DNA of 64,000 bases from Marinobacter sp. LQ44 (GCF_001447155.2 NZ_CP014754.1:1116001-1180000); one strand, 5' to 3'. Positions 19,390-29,411 are shown, counted from the first letter of the stretch. A program made the numbers and translations. Notes: a model not told the origin generated them from the sequence alone.

Positions 19390-22016
19390 TGTGTCATCCT
19401 GGGTCGGTTATCACTGTTAGTGCGGGCGCTGTCGCGCTCTGGCGTGATCAAACGGTAACCCTGAAACCCCGGCCTGGGCAAGATGTCCGGGGTTTCCGCA
19501 GAAATTGTGGGGCGGGTAAAGCTGGTGGTCATTCGAAGATCGGAAAGGCTTTGGCCTTCCTCAATAGTGATCACCTCACGCAAACCGGAAATCGGGTATT
19601 CCGCGCAGGCCTCACCGGGCTGACAGATGATGCCATCGCCATCAATATCCGTGCCCGCCACCAGAAAATAGTCGCCCGGACTGACTTCATTGAGCCGGCG
19701 CGGCTCCTCTCCATCCCAGGATTCAAAGCGGAAACCGTAGCTGCCATTGGAGGCCTCCACAGCAACCTGGGCCTCGGCCCAGTAGAAACGGTCATCATCC
19801 GGAGTGGTATCCACCAGCAGGACGAAGTGGGTGCCGGCGTTGCGGGCCTGTTCGTCGCTGATGAGCTGGGCGATAACGGGAATGCGCAGGCTGCGCTGAG
19901 TTCCACCATCGTCATAGGTCACACGGATATCACCCCGGTAAGCCGTATCTGGCTCAATCTCCGACTCCACCAATGATACATTGAATACATACCGCCCGTT
20001 CTCAAGGGTCGGTTGGTTTGAGCTGAGCCAGGCAAGGTTTTCGGTAAGGACAACGTTGGAAATGGAGCCATCACCAATCTGGTTCAGGGTCACCGTGGCA
20101 CTCGTCGCTCCCTCATTGCTGAGCGAGACCTGGGACGGCGACGGCGACAGAATCGTCACGCTGCCTTCCAGATTTGCCTGAAGCGCCTTCGCGGCATCGA
20201 GAACGCCATAACCCAACTGGTCGTTTCGGCTTCCCGGATAATCGGTGAGTTCGCCGCTTTCCAGAAGGGCTCGAACCTCGCTGTAGGTAAGTGTGTCTTT
20301 CTGGGCTTTCAGCAGTGCCATGACGCCAGACACATGAGGTGTGGCCATAGACGTACCCTGCAAGCCCGTATAACTGGCAACGAATTGACCGGCCTGCCCC
20401 ACCGCACTGGTACTCCAGATCAGATCGGCGCGGCCATCGTTATTGCCATCCCGGCTGGCATCTCCCCCGGGCGCCGCCAGATCAATCCAGCTGCCAAAGT
20501 TTGAATAAGACGCCAGTCGACCACCGGCATCTACAGCACTGACCGCCAACACGTTGGGCGACGCCGCCGGGAACGATTGCGTTGAGGTTGCTGAGTTTCC
20601 GGCTGCACCAACGAAAATCATGCCTCGCCCTACGCCGAAAGCAATGGCGTCTTCCAAAGCTTGAATACGAGGCAAACCGCCGAGACTCAAGTTCACTACG
20701 CCTGCAAGCGGCCTTCCTGTGCCATTAGCATCCTGACCAGTCACCCATCGAATGGCATCAATGAGGTGAGCAGACGAACCCGTACCACCTTCCCCCAAAA
20801 CTCTGACAGGAACAATTGTGGACCCAAAAGCAACCCCACCAATGCCTTCACCATTAACCACCGCAGCTACCGTTCCGGCAACGTGAGTACCGTGAAACAC
20901 ACTGGCGCCAACGCTGCTACCAGGATCCTCAGGATAGAAATCGTTATCCACAAAATCCCTGCCACCATCCACATTGGCGTCAAGATCGGGATGCCAGGCA
21001 GTCGTTCCGTTGGGGCTAAACAAACCGCTGTCCAGAACAGCGACGCTGGCGCTCTCGCCACCGGCAGGAGCCAACTGCCAGGCGCCCGGCCCGTTGATCA
21101 GGTCGTAATGCCACTGCAAACCGTACAGAGGCTCATCCACCGGCGAGCTCTGCATGCTCGACATCTGATAGTTCGGCACCGCGTCTTTGACACCCGGCAT
21201 CTGCCGAAGCTGGGTAACCCAGGACAGGGTTTCCGCCTGCCTCTGAGTCGCACTAACAGCGCGGGAAGACGCCTGGGCAGGCATCCGCATCAACCAGTCC
21301 GAACCACCCAGATGCCGCTCAGCATTGGCCATGCCGGTCGCCAGCGACGACATGGTTCCAGAGTCGGTTGCATCCAACGTAACAATGGCCTGGCCGGGGA
21401 GGAACGGATGGTCCGGCCAATCAAGACTGGCGCTATCGAGCTGGCCATCAGCGGCTTTGACCAGAACATAGCGAGCGGGGCCACCTCCGCTGGCCACACT
21501 GACCTCAACAGAGTAATTCCTTTCCGGGGCGCCGCTATCCAGGGTCACGTTGACGGAAGGCTTGTCCGCCGCGGTCCCATCTGCCCCGTAGAGAATCCCT
21601 CCGGCGGTAACACGCAACTCAAGTTCCGCATCTCCGTCACGGCCGCCAAAATTTCTCAGAATCACCGTTTCACCCGGCCCCATCGGCACGGTGTAGGTAT
21701 CTACCGGGTCAGCCGCGTAACTGAACAATTGGCCGTTCAGCAACGGATAGGAACCATTTCGCGAACTGACAAACCCGGCAAGAACAAAACTGGCCGGCAG
21801 GGTTTGGGCACCCGAAGCAGGGCTGGCACCGGCAAACCGCAACTGATCCATGGTGTCCTGATCAATCCGGCTACCGGATTCGATACTGATCACACCAGAT
21901 AAAGGGCCAAGATCAATGGCCGGGGGCTGGGATTCAGAACTTCCGGAACCACCACCGCATCCTGCGAACAACACCACTCCCGAAAGCACAAGATACTGCG
22001 GCAATGTTTTTTTCAC
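19386..22016 (-). CDS. S8 family (subtilisin-like) serine protease, lipoprotein
   Basis: An 876-residue exported protease with a lipobox ending FAGC, followed by a Gly/Ser-rich linker. Residues about 40-290 form an N-terminal region that includes an inhibitor-like segment before the catalytic domain. The triad is intact: Asp in VLDSG (about 327), His in HGTHVAGT (about 376) and Ser in GTSMATPH (about 555), with the oxyanion AAGN between them. The C-terminal 260 residues are beta-rich and contain DTTPDDDRFYWAEAQV and an Asp-rich DIDGDGIICQPG calcium-type loop. It probably acts on the cell surface or is released. The next gene encodes a PrcB-like lipoprotein with a 4-bp overlap. Confidence 0.92.
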   Translation of the reverse strand: MKKTLPQYLVLSGVVLFAGCGGGSGSSESQPPAIDLGPLSGVISIESGSRIDQDTMDQLRFAGASPASGAQTLPASFVLAGFVSSRNGSYPLLNGQLFSYAADPVDTYTVPMGPGETVILRNFGGRDGDAELELRVTAGGILYGADGTAADKPSVNVTLDSGAPERNYSVEVSVASGGGPARYVLVKAADGQLDSASLDWPDHPFLPGQAIVTLDATDSGTMSSLATGMANAERHLGGSDWLMRMPAQASSRAVSATQRQAETLSWVTQLRQMPGVKDAVPNYQMSSMQSSPVDEPLYGLQWHYDLINGPGAWQLAPAGGESASVAVLDSGLFSPNGTTAWHPDLDANVDGGRDFVDNDFYPEDPGSSVGASVFHGTHVAGTVAAVVNGEGIGGVAFGSTIVPVRVLGEGGTGSSAHLIDAIRWVTGQDANGTGRPLAGVVNLSLGGLPRIQALEDAIAFGVGRGMIFVGAAGNSATSTQSFPAASPNVLAVSAVDAGGRLASYSNFGSWIDLAAPGGDASRDGNNDGRADLIWSTSAVGQAGQFVASYTGLQGTSMATPHVSGVMALLKAQKDTLTYSEVRALLESGELTDYPGSRNDQLGYGVLDAAKALQANLEGSVTILSPSPSQVSLSNEGATSATVTLNQIGDGSISNVVLTENLAWLSSNQPTLENGRYVFNVSLVESEIEPDTAYRGDIRVTYDDGGTQRSLRIPVIAQLISDEQARNAGTHFVLLVDTTPDDDRFYWAEAQVAVEASNGSYGFRFESWDGEEPRRLNEVSPGDYFLVAGTDIDGDGIICQPGEACAEYPISGLREVITIEEGQSLSDLRMTTSFTRPTISAETPDILPRPGFQGYRLITPERDSARTNSDNRPRMTQ

Positions 22017-22131
22017 GATTACCCTCTTTGCCTATCTTTTTTATGAACTTCCTTATCCATACGCAAACTATAGGTCAAAAGTTCCAAAATCGTTTACTCC
22101 CGGCCCGGGCAAATTGAGCGCGAGGATGGAA

Positions 22132-22238
22132 GAGCAGGTTGGAGGGGCTTTCTGAAACCCTGCGGAGCCATGGATGGCGGAGCGGAGCGTACAGGGATGT
22201 ATTCACAGCGTGTTTCAGAAAGCCCCTCCAACCTGCTC
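22132..22238 (+). ncRNA. TwoAYGGAY-like structured element, copy A
   Basis: A 27-bp perfect inverted repeat (arms 22132-22158 and 22212-22238) encloses a 53-nt core. The core has a hairpin with loop ATGGAT (GCC/GGC stem, near 22168-22179) and one with loop AGGGAT (ACA/TGT-type stem, near 22191-22200). This matches the published TwoAYGGAY candidate RNA motif. It lies between the subtilase start and the TRAP permease end. Both flanking genes are on the minus strand, whereas the core reads on the plus strand. Confidence 0.8.
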
Positions 22239-22266
22239 CGTTTGCCGAAGTTAAGCCCAAAACAAG

Positions 22267-22297
22267 AAAACCCGTGAAGCAGAACTCCACGGGTTTT
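22267..22297. terminator. Terminator after the TRAP operon
   Basis: A 10-bp stem (22267-22276 and 22288-22297) with four A on one flank and four T on the other and an 11-nt loop. It stands 16 bp beyond the stop of the TRAP permease gene (22313, minus strand). Confidence 0.75.
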
Positions 22298-22312
22298 CAC
22301 ACTTCACGCCAA

Positions 22313-24364
22313 CTACAAGGCGTAGAACAGCATCGGCACAAAGGCCACCAGCAGCAAGCTGGGTATCATCACCGCCAGCGGCAACAGCAGGCGCTGATAA
22401 CGGTGCCAGAAGGTACCGGTGCGCTCTGCCGCCAGCACTTCGGTCTCACCAACCACCTGCCGCGTCAATAGATGGTTCAGGGCCACCGGCGGGCTCAGGT
22501 AGCCCAGCTCGAACGCCACCAGACACACAATCCAGAAGTGCAGCGGGTCTACCCCAATCTGTATTGCCGGCTGGGCAATGGTGGCCGATACCAGAATCAC
22601 CGCACCGAACGGGTCCATCACCATGCCGATCAGCGTCAGCATCACCACAATCACCATCATGGCGATCCAGGGGCTGGTCAGGGTCTCCGGGAATATCGCA
22701 TGGACGATATCGGAGCGCTCCAGAATACCGCCCAGGCAGATGGAGAAGCCGATCAGGGCCAGCAGCGCGCCGATGTGAACGGCTGAATCACTGGCAGCAT
22801 TGCTGCTGCGCTCAAAGAATGTCTGCATTCTGGAAACAGAAAGTTCCTTACTCTCCTTTCCGGAGTCCAGCACCACCAGGGCGAGCATCACCAACGGCAA
22901 AATCATCGGCGCACTGTACTCGTTGAATTTCAGGCCCAGGACCACCCAGATTGCAAAGATCACAGCAGCGGCAGTCAGTGCATAGGGTACCAGTGGCAAC
23001 AGTTGCTTCAGCGCTAGCCGGAAGGCCCCGGGTGCCGGCTTGGGCTTCCAGTTACCTTCGGTCTTGCACACGATGAACGAGAACAGGCTGGCAGACAGAA
23101 TGAACACCCAGAAGCCCCAACCATACATTTCAGAGGTGGTCACTTCTTTGTTCAGGGCTGCGATGACTACAATCAGCAAGCACGGGTTGAGCACCACCCC
23201 GAGACTGCCCGACATCGCGGTGGTCGCCAGGGACAGCTGCCGCCCGGCGCCGGCTTTTCTCAGTTCGTCATACACCACACCACCCACGGCAAGAATAAAA
23301 ATACCGGAGGCACCCGTGAACGCCGTCGGGAAGGCGGTGGCAAAAATAATCACTGAGGCCAGCATAGGCGCTGGCAGGTTGAACGGCTTGACGATGTTCA
23401 GCAGCAATTCCGGTACCCGGGTCTGCTTGAGCATCATGCCCACCAACACATAAAGACCAATGTTGATGAACATGGAAGACAGGTTCGCCATCATGCCGAA
23501 GTAGATTGCCAGGCCCGAAGTGTAGCCATCCACGAAGAAGAAGTACGACATGGCGATCAAGCCCATCATGCAATACAACGGGATGACCAGGCTCGATGAC
23601 AGGCTCAGGCTGCCGGGCTTCATGCGCTCGGGTATGTGGAAGAAGCGAATGGCGTTGATCACCATGAACATTCCGAATACACCGGCCCAGGCGTATTGCA
23701 AAATCATGGTGCTTTCCGTGCCCGGCGATGTCGATAATCGCCCGAGATAGGCGTTCAGGGACAGCACCATCAAACCGTTGACGATAAACTGAACGCCCTG
23801 GCTCAAGCGCCACTCCGACCGGTTGCGGGACAGCCGCAGGGCAATGTGGTCCGCGTCCAGCGCCGAGATCGCAGCAGCCATGGCAAACATGGCGATGAAC
23901 AGGTACTTGGTCAGTTCAATGTTATCCAGCAGAAAACCAGCCAGACCCTGCTCAAAGCTCTTGTAGACACCCAGTGCCCAAGTGGCATGTTTCTGGTTCT
24001 CGGCGAACATCAGGTGGCGCTGCTCACACAGGGCCACGTTGCTCTGAAGAGACTGCCTCAGCGCATCAGCGTCTGGTGGGGAGCTGAACAAATCGTCAGG
24101 ATCAGGCTTGTACGCCTGAATCCTGCGCTCAACCTCGGCATCCACATCCACGAACATATTACAGGTGGGTTCGGTTGCATCCGGGTTCAGCAGATAATAA
24201 TTCGGCCATACCTGCTCACCAATCCATAACATTCTGGAGTGCAGGGAATTCCCCATGCCCAGCAGCAGAGTTGACAGGAGCAAAAGTAGTAGAATAACCC
24301 CATGTATCCTGTGTACGGGGTAGAGTGTCCTTGCACCAGAGGCAGTCATCGCGCGCCAGTTCAT
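22313..24364 (-). CDS. TRAP transporter permease, fused DctQ and DctM parts
   Basis: A 683-residue membrane protein. It starts with a membrane helix (about 20-40), then a hydrophilic segment of about 100 residues that should face the periplasm and contains several cysteines (TEPTCNMF, VALCEQRH). Four DctQ-like helices follow, then a 12-helix DctM-like region containing FPTAFTGASGIFILAVGG, SLGVVLNPCLL and ELGYLSPPVALN, which are characteristic of the TRAP large subunit. The insert in the small-subunit part is unusual. The gene is 15 bp after the solute-binding protein gene, forming an operon of three. The substrate is unknown. Confidence 0.85.
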   Translation of the reverse strand: MNWRAMTASGARTLYPVHRIHGVILLLLLLSTLLLGMGNSLHSRMLWIGEQVWPNYYLLNPDATEPTCNMFVDVDAEVERRIQAYKPDPDDLFSSPPDADALRQSLQSNVALCEQRHLMFAENQKHATWALGVYKSFEQGLAGFLLDNIELTKYLFIAMFAMAAAISALDADHIALRLSRNRSEWRLSQGVQFIVNGLMVLSLNAYLGRLSTSPGTESTMILQYAWAGVFGMFMVINAIRFFHIPERMKPGSLSLSSSLVIPLYCMMGLIAMSYFFFVDGYTSGLAIYFGMMANLSSMFINIGLYVLVGMMLKQTRVPELLLNIVKPFNLPAPMLASVIIFATAFPTAFTGASGIFILAVGGVVYDELRKAGAGRQLSLATTAMSGSLGVVLNPCLLIVVIAALNKEVTTSEMYGWGFWVFILSASLFSFIVCKTEGNWKPKPAPGAFRLALKQLLPLVPYALTAAAVIFAIWVVLGLKFNEYSAPMILPLVMLALVVLDSGKESKELSVSRMQTFFERSSNAASDSAVHIGALLALIGFSICLGGILERSDIVHAIFPETLTSPWIAMMVIVVMLTLIGMVMDPFGAVILVSATIAQPAIQIGVDPLHFWIVCLVAFELGYLSPPVALNHLLTRQVVGETEVLAAERTGTFWHRYQRLLLPLAVMIPSLLLVAFVPMLFYAL

Positions 24365-24379
24365 GTGTTTTCTCTCCGA

Positions 24380-25390
24380 TTATTCCCGGTTGTCAGCCGT
24401 GCACTCAGACGCGCCCGGGTTGCTGGCGCAGCGAATTTTGCTCAATAGGCTCATCATGCGAGGGTCGTACACACTCGGTGCACCGTTCACGCCATCACGC
24501 ATTTCCAGACGGTTTTCACGGAACATCTCCTGATAGCCAGTGATGTCCTGGTCTGGAATCCGAATCCATTGCTTTTCAGGGATCGCTTTTTCCTGGCTCT
24601 CAATCAGGTTCATCGCCTGCGGGAACATGTCCCAGGCCACTTCACGGGATTTCTGTGCAGTGTCATCATCCAGAATGCCTTCGCGGGCAATGATCTGGAT
24701 AGTCAACTGGGCCAATGGGTAGTCAACAATACCGCCTTTATCACCGATACCCTTGTATAACTCGAGGGCTTCATAGGCGAACGCTGGCGCATACGCGGTA
24801 TCAACGGAGCCATTATTGAACTTGCCTGCGAAGTTGGTGATATCCGATGGCACCACCGTTGCCTTCACATGATTGACCATATGAATGGCGTCACGCTGGT
24901 AATCAAGGGTGGCCATTCGCTTCCCGGCCAGTTTGCTTGCGGTGTTGATGCTTCGGTCGTTGACGAACAAATACCCCGCACCCGCCGGCACAATCGCCAG
25001 CACCTCATAGCCGCCTGACTTCATCAGAGATGCCGCCCGGGGCTGGGCCAGTGTGGCCAACAAGATTTCCAGATCATCGTAGGTAGGAATAGCGCCAACC
25101 GCACTGATACTGCCCGTAAACTTGTTGAACGGCCGAGTCCGGATGTCGGTTGCGGCAACGGCATCACACTGTCCGGCGTTAAAGTCGCCAACGGCAACAC
25201 CTTCGTCAGTGTACGGGCGAAGGTTAAAGTCCACTCCATGGGCTTTCATTTCCAGGGCGTAGTCTTTGACCAGGTTGTATACGTCGCCGTTAGCGCCGAT
25301 AACGTCAAACACACACATGGAAACTGCCTGGGCTGATGCCAACGGAGCGGCAACGGCCAACGACAGGGCGGCAAGGGATTTACGGATCAT
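24380..25390 (-). CDS. Periplasmic solute-binding protein of an atypical TRAP system
   Basis: A 336-residue exported protein. I start at the ATG at 25390, which has a strong GGAGG about seven bases upstream; the longer frame to 25483 has no such signal. The signal peptide ends at ASAQA (about residue 22). The mature protein begins MCVFDVIGANGDVYNLVKD and lacks the usual DctP family hallmarks, but it has binding-protein features such as GKRMATLDYQRD and NNGSVDTAYAPAFAYEAL. It resembles the group annotated as putative solute-binding proteins. The fused TRAP permease follows 15 bp downstream and a lipoprotein precedes it, so it most likely captures the TRAP substrate. Confidence 0.8.
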   Translation of the reverse strand: MIRKSLAALSLAVAAPLASAQAVSMCVFDVIGANGDVYNLVKDYALEMKAHGVDFNLRPYTDEGVAVGDFNAGQCDAVAATDIRTRPFNKFTGSISAVGAIPTYDDLEILLATLAQPRAASLMKSGGYEVLAIVPAGAGYLFVNDRSINTASKLAGKRMATLDYQRDAIHMVNHVKATVVPSDITNFAGKFNNGSVDTAYAPAFAYEALELYKGIGDKGGIVDYPLAQLTIQIIAREGILDDDTAQKSREVAWDMFPQAMNLIESQEKAIPEKQWIRIPDQDITGYQEMFRENRLEMRDGVNGAPSVYDPRMMSLLSKIRCASNPGASECTADNRE

Positions 25391-25451
25391 GACGACCTCC
25401 GGGTCATTCTTGTGTTTATCGATCAAACAGGGCGTGGATGGGAGGGTTGCC

Positions 25452-26516
25452 TCAGAGCAACCCGTCCAGATCCATGGTTTCAATATTCTTTCTCGCGCGC
25501 TCAGGACTCATCTTGCCGAAGAAATTGCGCGGCGTGCGGTGGCCATATTCCGATGTCCAGTGCTTGTCGGATGAGAACTGAACGATGGTCCGCGCCACTT
25601 CATCCACCAATCGGTAGTCGTCCCAAACATCGATTCGGTCATCGGCGTCGGCGAAATGCGCAATCGCATCGGCGAGCACATCAGGGCGCCCAAAGGTTTC
25701 AGCAGCTACGATCTGAACCGCGTGGGATGCCCGAATACCCGCATTCACGCCCATTTCGGAGCTGTTCTCAAGCACCTGCCAGGGGTCAGGCGACAGCTCG
25801 GGACGGGTATCAGGCAACAGCAACCAGACCAGCGCGCGAACAGCATTAGGCAAACCGCCCCATTTTTCGTTATCTACACATTGCGCAGCACGCTCTGCCC
25901 TCGGCGCAATATTACGAGGCACGCCTGCAAGCGCACCAGAGTTGGAATCGTTCACGATGGCCTGCATACCGGTCAGAAGCCCCAACAGAAACGTCAGTTC
26001 GTCCTGATCGGTAAACAGGAAAGGGCACTCGATGGGCTCGGCAGCGGGATCGAAGTCGTAGGCTGCCATTGCCCGAAGATAGGCATTGTAACGGCGCGAG
26101 GCTGTCGTGGCATAAAGTCGCTTGGCGCGCTCGCGGGCATCTTTTGCGGCGGGCACATCGCCATTGTACTGGGCACGGAGATAGTCCAGTTCTGCGTTCC
26201 AGGCACGGTATTCCATGCAATTGCCGGCCAGCAGCATAAGCAATGACCCGGTGCTGTCAGGCGCGGAGGTTACGCGAGAAAAGGAGTAGACGAGAGGATC
26301 CGTACCCTCACCCAGCGCGCACGCCATTTCAGTGTCCGACATCTGCAGCACATAAGGTGTTGCCTCAGACTCTGCGTAGCTGGAGAGCACCATACCCGTT
26401 GTCGTATATATGGGGTTGGCGGAGCAGCCGGCCAGGACCATCGCCAGTCCTGCAAGTGCGAACTGTTTGAGCAGGGCCGCACTACGGCCCACTAGGGAAA
26501 CCTCTGGGTAGAACAT
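25452..26516 (-). CDS. Lipoprotein of the TRAP operon, possible T-component
   Basis: A 354-residue predicted lipoprotein with lipobox VLAGC (about residue 31). The mature part is mostly helical (AKDARERAKRLYATTASRRYNAYL, trimmed here to its pattern of alternating charged and Ala-rich turns). It resembles in overall character the TatT or T-component lipoproteins that accompany some TRAP transporters, but I cannot confirm that family by eye. It is the first gene of the operon, 61 bp before the solute-binding protein. I infer a periplasmic partner that helps deliver a substrate, perhaps hydrophobic. Confidence 0.6.
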   Translation of the reverse strand: MFYPEVSLVGRSAALLKQFALAGLAMVLAGCSANPIYTTTGMVLSSYAESEATPYVLQMSDTEMACALGEGTDPLVYSFSRVTSAPDSTGSLLMLLAGNCMEYRAWNAELDYLRAQYNGDVPAAKDARERAKRLYATTASRRYNAYLRAMAAYDFDPAAEPIECPFLFTDQDELTFLLGLLTGMQAIVNDSNSGALAGVPRNIAPRAERAAQCVDNEKWGGLPNAVRALVWLLLPDTRPELSPDPWQVLENSSEMGVNAGIRASHAVQIVAAETFGRPDVLADAIAHFADADDRIDVWDDYRLVDEVARTIVQFSSDKHWTSEYGHRTPRNFFGKMSPERARKNIETMDLDGLL

Positions 26517-26794
26517 AATTTGCCCTGTCTTGCTTTGTTTTTGTCAGTAAGGGATGACGAGTTTTTTATCACATTTTCGCTTCGTCAAACGGTGAACCAG
26601 AACCTTCACAGCCAACATTCGGGCTGTTTCCCGAGGAACTGGTCTCTACGACGCGAAGAATGCTTTGATTTTTGTCAGACAAGAATGGCTGGAATGCCGA
26701 AAATTATATGCCGATCGGGCCAATGGCCTCTAAGGAAAGCAAAAAAATTTAAACTAATTGATATAAAACAATAAGTTCCAGATGTAACCTGTTG

Positions 26795-27415
26795 TTACAA
26801 TCCGAGCATTGCCATGACTTGATCGGTCAACCCATCCAGCGTCAGTCCACCGCGCTCGGGCTTGTACCAGGTCACCGTCCAGCTCAGCGCTCCGGTCAAC
26901 ATCCGCCTTACAATAAAGGGGTCTGCCTTGAGCTGGCCAAGCTCGTTAAGCTCCTCCAAAACAGATAGCCACAGCCCTTCGTAGATCTCCCGCAATTCCA
27001 GCACCTGCACCTGAGAGCTCTCGGAGAGACTGCGCCACTCATAAACCAGCACCGCCATGGCTTCACCGGTCTGGCCATTAATAGACTCCAGCTCACTGCG
27101 CACCAAAGCCCGAAGTTTGCCCCGGGGGGACTCCTCGCTGTCGGCTGCCGCCTGCATCAAAGCGGTATTGAGGCGGATGGTCTCAACCATCACCGCTTTC
27201 AGGATTTCCTCTTTGGTTCGGAAGTGATGGAACAGACTACCGGACTGGATGCCGACGGCTGCCGCCAGATCACGCACCGTGGTGCGCTCATAGCCCTTGT
27301 CCCGAAATAACCTCGCCGCTTCCTTTAACAGGCGCCCGCGAGCACTGGCGGGGTCGGAAACGAGCTGTTCGGCAATCAGGGACTGAAGAATCTGGTTCTG
27401 GTTCACAAAGGCCAT
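26795..27415 (-). CDS. atuR: TetR-family repressor of the atu cluster
   Basis: A 206-residue TetR/AcrR regulator. The N-terminal helix-turn-helix reads RDKGYERTTVRDLAAAVGI and GSLFHHFRTKEEIL (about residues 37-70). The C-terminal part is a typical ligand-binding helical domain. It is transcribed away from atuA, and the 132-bp gap between them holds an 18-bp palindrome in the atuA promoter. In P. aeruginosa the TetR-type AtuR, next to atuA, represses the cluster until terpenoid-derived inducers appear. The position and family support the same role here. Confidence 0.87.
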   Translation of the reverse strand: MAFVNQNQILQSLIAEQLVSDPASARGRLLKEAARLFRDKGYERTTVRDLAAAVGIQSGSLFHHFRTKEEILKAVMVETIRLNTALMQAAADSEESPRGKLRALVRSELESINGQTGEAMAVLVYEWRSLSESSQVQVLELREIYEGLWLSVLEELNELGQLKADPFIVRRMLTGALSWTVTWYKPERGGLTLDGLTDQVMAMLGL

Positions 27416-27460
27416 CCGGTTGTCTTGGTGGGACTTTTTATTCTACCCGAGATTTGTCTA

Positions 27461-27490
27461 TTTACAAACCAAGCGCTTGCTTGGTATTGT
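27461..27490 (+). promoter_or_regulatory. atuA promoter with AtuR-type operator in the spacer
   Basis: A -35 box TTTACA (27461-27466) and a -10 box TATTGT (27485-27490) are separated by 18 bp. The spacer is filled by the palindrome ACCAAGC-GCTT-GCTTGGT (27468-27485), with 7-bp perfect arms. Inside it CAAGCGCTTG is also palindromic. A TetR repressor bound here would cover RNA polymerase contacts, so this is the likely AtuR operator. Confidence 0.75.
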
Positions 27491-27547
27491 CATTCTTAAC
27501 GTTGGATAACTTCCCGCCGACGCGGGCTTCACAACAAGGCCAAGAAC

Positions 27548-29344
27548 ATGTCACACGCCAACAAAACCATCCGCATCGGTTGCTCCGCCGCATTCTGGGG
27601 TGATACCGAAACCGCAGCCGCCCAGCTGGTGCACCAGGGCAACATCGATTATCTGGTGGCCGATTATCTGGCCGAGATCACCATGTCGATCATGGCTGGC
27701 CAGAAGATGAAAGACCCCACCCAGGGCTATGCCCGGGATTTTGTGGAAACCGTTATGGCGCCCTTGCTGGGCGACATTAAAGAAAAAGGCATCCGGGTGC
27801 TGGCCAACGCCGGCGGCGTGAACCCGGTGGCTTGCCGGGATGCGTTACAAGCGCTGTGCGAAAAAGCGAGAGTCGATCTGAAAATCGCCCTGGTGCTGGG
27901 CGACGACCTGCTGATGAAGAAAAAGAAACTGGCGGATGCCGGCATCACCGAGATGGCCACCGGCCAGCCCTTCCCCGCCATGATGGTAAGCCTGAACGCC
28001 TATCTGGGTGCGCCCGGCCTGGTGGCCGCTCTGGAACAGGGTGCCGACATCATTATTACCGGCCGGGTAGCAGACAGTGCGCTGGTGCTGGCGCCGCTGG
28101 TGCATGAATTCGGTTGGCGCTGGAACGACTACGACAAACTGGCCCAGGGCAGCCTGGCCGGGCACTTGCTGGAATGTGGCGCCCAGTCTACCGGCGGCAA
28201 CTTTACCGACTGGGAACAAGTAGCTGACGGCTACGCCAATATGGGCTTCCCGATTGCGGAAGTGAGCGCCTCCGGCGACTTTGTGATGACCAAGCCTGAG
28301 GGCACCGGCGGCCTGGTCAGCCGGGGGACGGTAAGCGAGCAGTTGGTGTATGAGATTGGTGATCCAAGGGCCTATCTGCTGCCCGACGTTACCTGTGATT
28401 TCACCCAGGTGGCACTTGAGGAAATCGGTAAGGATCAGGTTCGCGTTTCCGGCGCCAAAGGGCTGCCACCTACCGACAGTTACAAGGTGTCTGGCACCTG
28501 GCCGGATGGCTTTAAGTGCACGGTCACCTTTTTGCTGGCTGGCATAAACGCGCCCGCCAAGGCTCAGAAAGTCGCAGAGGCGATTCTTGGCAAAACCTCG
28601 GCCATGTTTGCCGAGCGCGGCCTGCCGGACTATTCCGAAACCAGCATCGAGTTGCTGGGTACCGAGACCACTTACGGCACCCATGGCAAGGGCGACCAAT
28701 GCCGGGAAGTGGTGGTAAAGATTGCTACGGCCCATCCGAAAAAAGAGGCGCTGGTGCTGTTTTCCAGGGAAATTGCCCAGGCCGCTACCGGTATGGCGCC
28801 TGGCATCACCGGTATTGTCGGCGGTCGGCCAACGGTGTGGCCGAAGATTCGTTTGTTCTCTTGCCTGGTACCAAAATCGGAAGTGGCGGTTTCGGTGGAT
28901 TTGGCTGGCGAGAAGTCTGAGGTGGTGGTCGCAACCGAGGGTGGTTTCGATCCAGGTGCTCTGGCGGCTGAGCCGGACTCTCGGATGGAGGTGGCGGCGG
29001 ATACTACGGTGCCGTTGATCAAGCTGGCTTGGGCGCGGTCCGGGGATAAGGGCGATCACAGCAACATCGGGGTGATTGCGCGGGATCCGGAGTATGTTCC
29101 TTATATTGAGGCGGCGTTGACTGAGCAGGCGGTGGCGCAGTGGATGTCGCATACGCTGAATCCGGAGTCTGGCAGGGTGACTCGCTGGTCTTTGCCTGGG
29201 TTACATGCGTTCAATTTCTTGCTGGAGCACAGTCTTGGGGGTGGTGGTGTGGCCAGTTTGCGGATTGATCCGCAGGGTAAGGCGTTTGCGCAGCAGCTAT
29301 TGGAGTTTCCTGTGCCGGTGCCTTCGAATCTGGTAGCACAATGA
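27548..29344 (+). CDS. atuA: AtuA, DUF1446 acyclic terpene utilization protein
   Basis: A 598-residue cytoplasmic protein of the AtuA/DUF1446 family. The N-terminal domain (1-450) carries the conserved [29 protein letters not shown] and [16 protein letters not shown]. The C-terminal domain (about 490-598) includes [18 protein letters not shown], a region often found as a separate AtuA-like domain protein. AtuA is required for growth on citronellol in P. aeruginosa, but its reaction is not settled. The full-length two-domain protein is present. Third codon positions become G/T-rich after about 28900, unlike the first part of the gene. Confidence 0.95.
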   Translation: MSHANKTIRIGCSAAFWGDTETAAAQLVHQGNIDYLVADYLAEITMSIMAGQKMKDPTQGYARDFVETVMAPLLGDIKEKGIRVLANAGGVNPVACRDALQALCEKARVDLKIALVLGDDLLMKKKKLADAGITEMATGQPFPAMMVSLNAYLGAPGLVAALEQGADIIITGRVADSALVLAPLVHEFGWRWNDYDKLAQGSLAGHLLECGAQSTGGNFTDWEQVADGYANMGFPIAEVSASGDFVMTKPEGTGGLVSRGTVSEQLVYEIGDPRAYLLPDVTCDFTQVALEEIGKDQVRVSGAKGLPPTDSYKVSGTWPDGFKCTVTFLLAGINAPAKAQKVAEAILGKTSAMFAERGLPDYSETSIELLGTETTYGTHGKGDQCREVVVKIATAHPKKEALVLFSREIAQAATGMAPGITGIVGGRPTVWPKIRLFSCLVPKSEVAVSVDLAGEKSEVVVATEGGFDPGALAAEPDSRMEVAADTTVPLIKLAWARSGDKGDHSNIGVIARDPEYVPYIEAALTEQAVAQWMSHTLNPESGRVTRWSLPGLHAFNFLLEHSLGGGGVASLRIDPQGKAFAQQLLEFPVPVPSNLVAQ

Positions 29345-29411
29345 ACATTCTAATCACTCTCCGGCGCAAGCTTCATGCTTGGAGCTCAGGCCCAGAACTT
29401 GGGTGCCGGCA

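Noticed and set aside
20661..21902. 413-codon plus-strand ORF across the subtilase
   Set aside because: Antisense to an intact S8 protease and without a domain.
22075..22300. Short ORFs of 68-110 codons over element A
   Set aside because: They translate the inverted repeat; similar spurious peptides would arise at every copy.
27845..29152. 435-codon minus-strand ORF inside atuA
   Set aside because: Fully antisense to atuA, with a His/Arg/Gln-rich composition typical of shadow frames.
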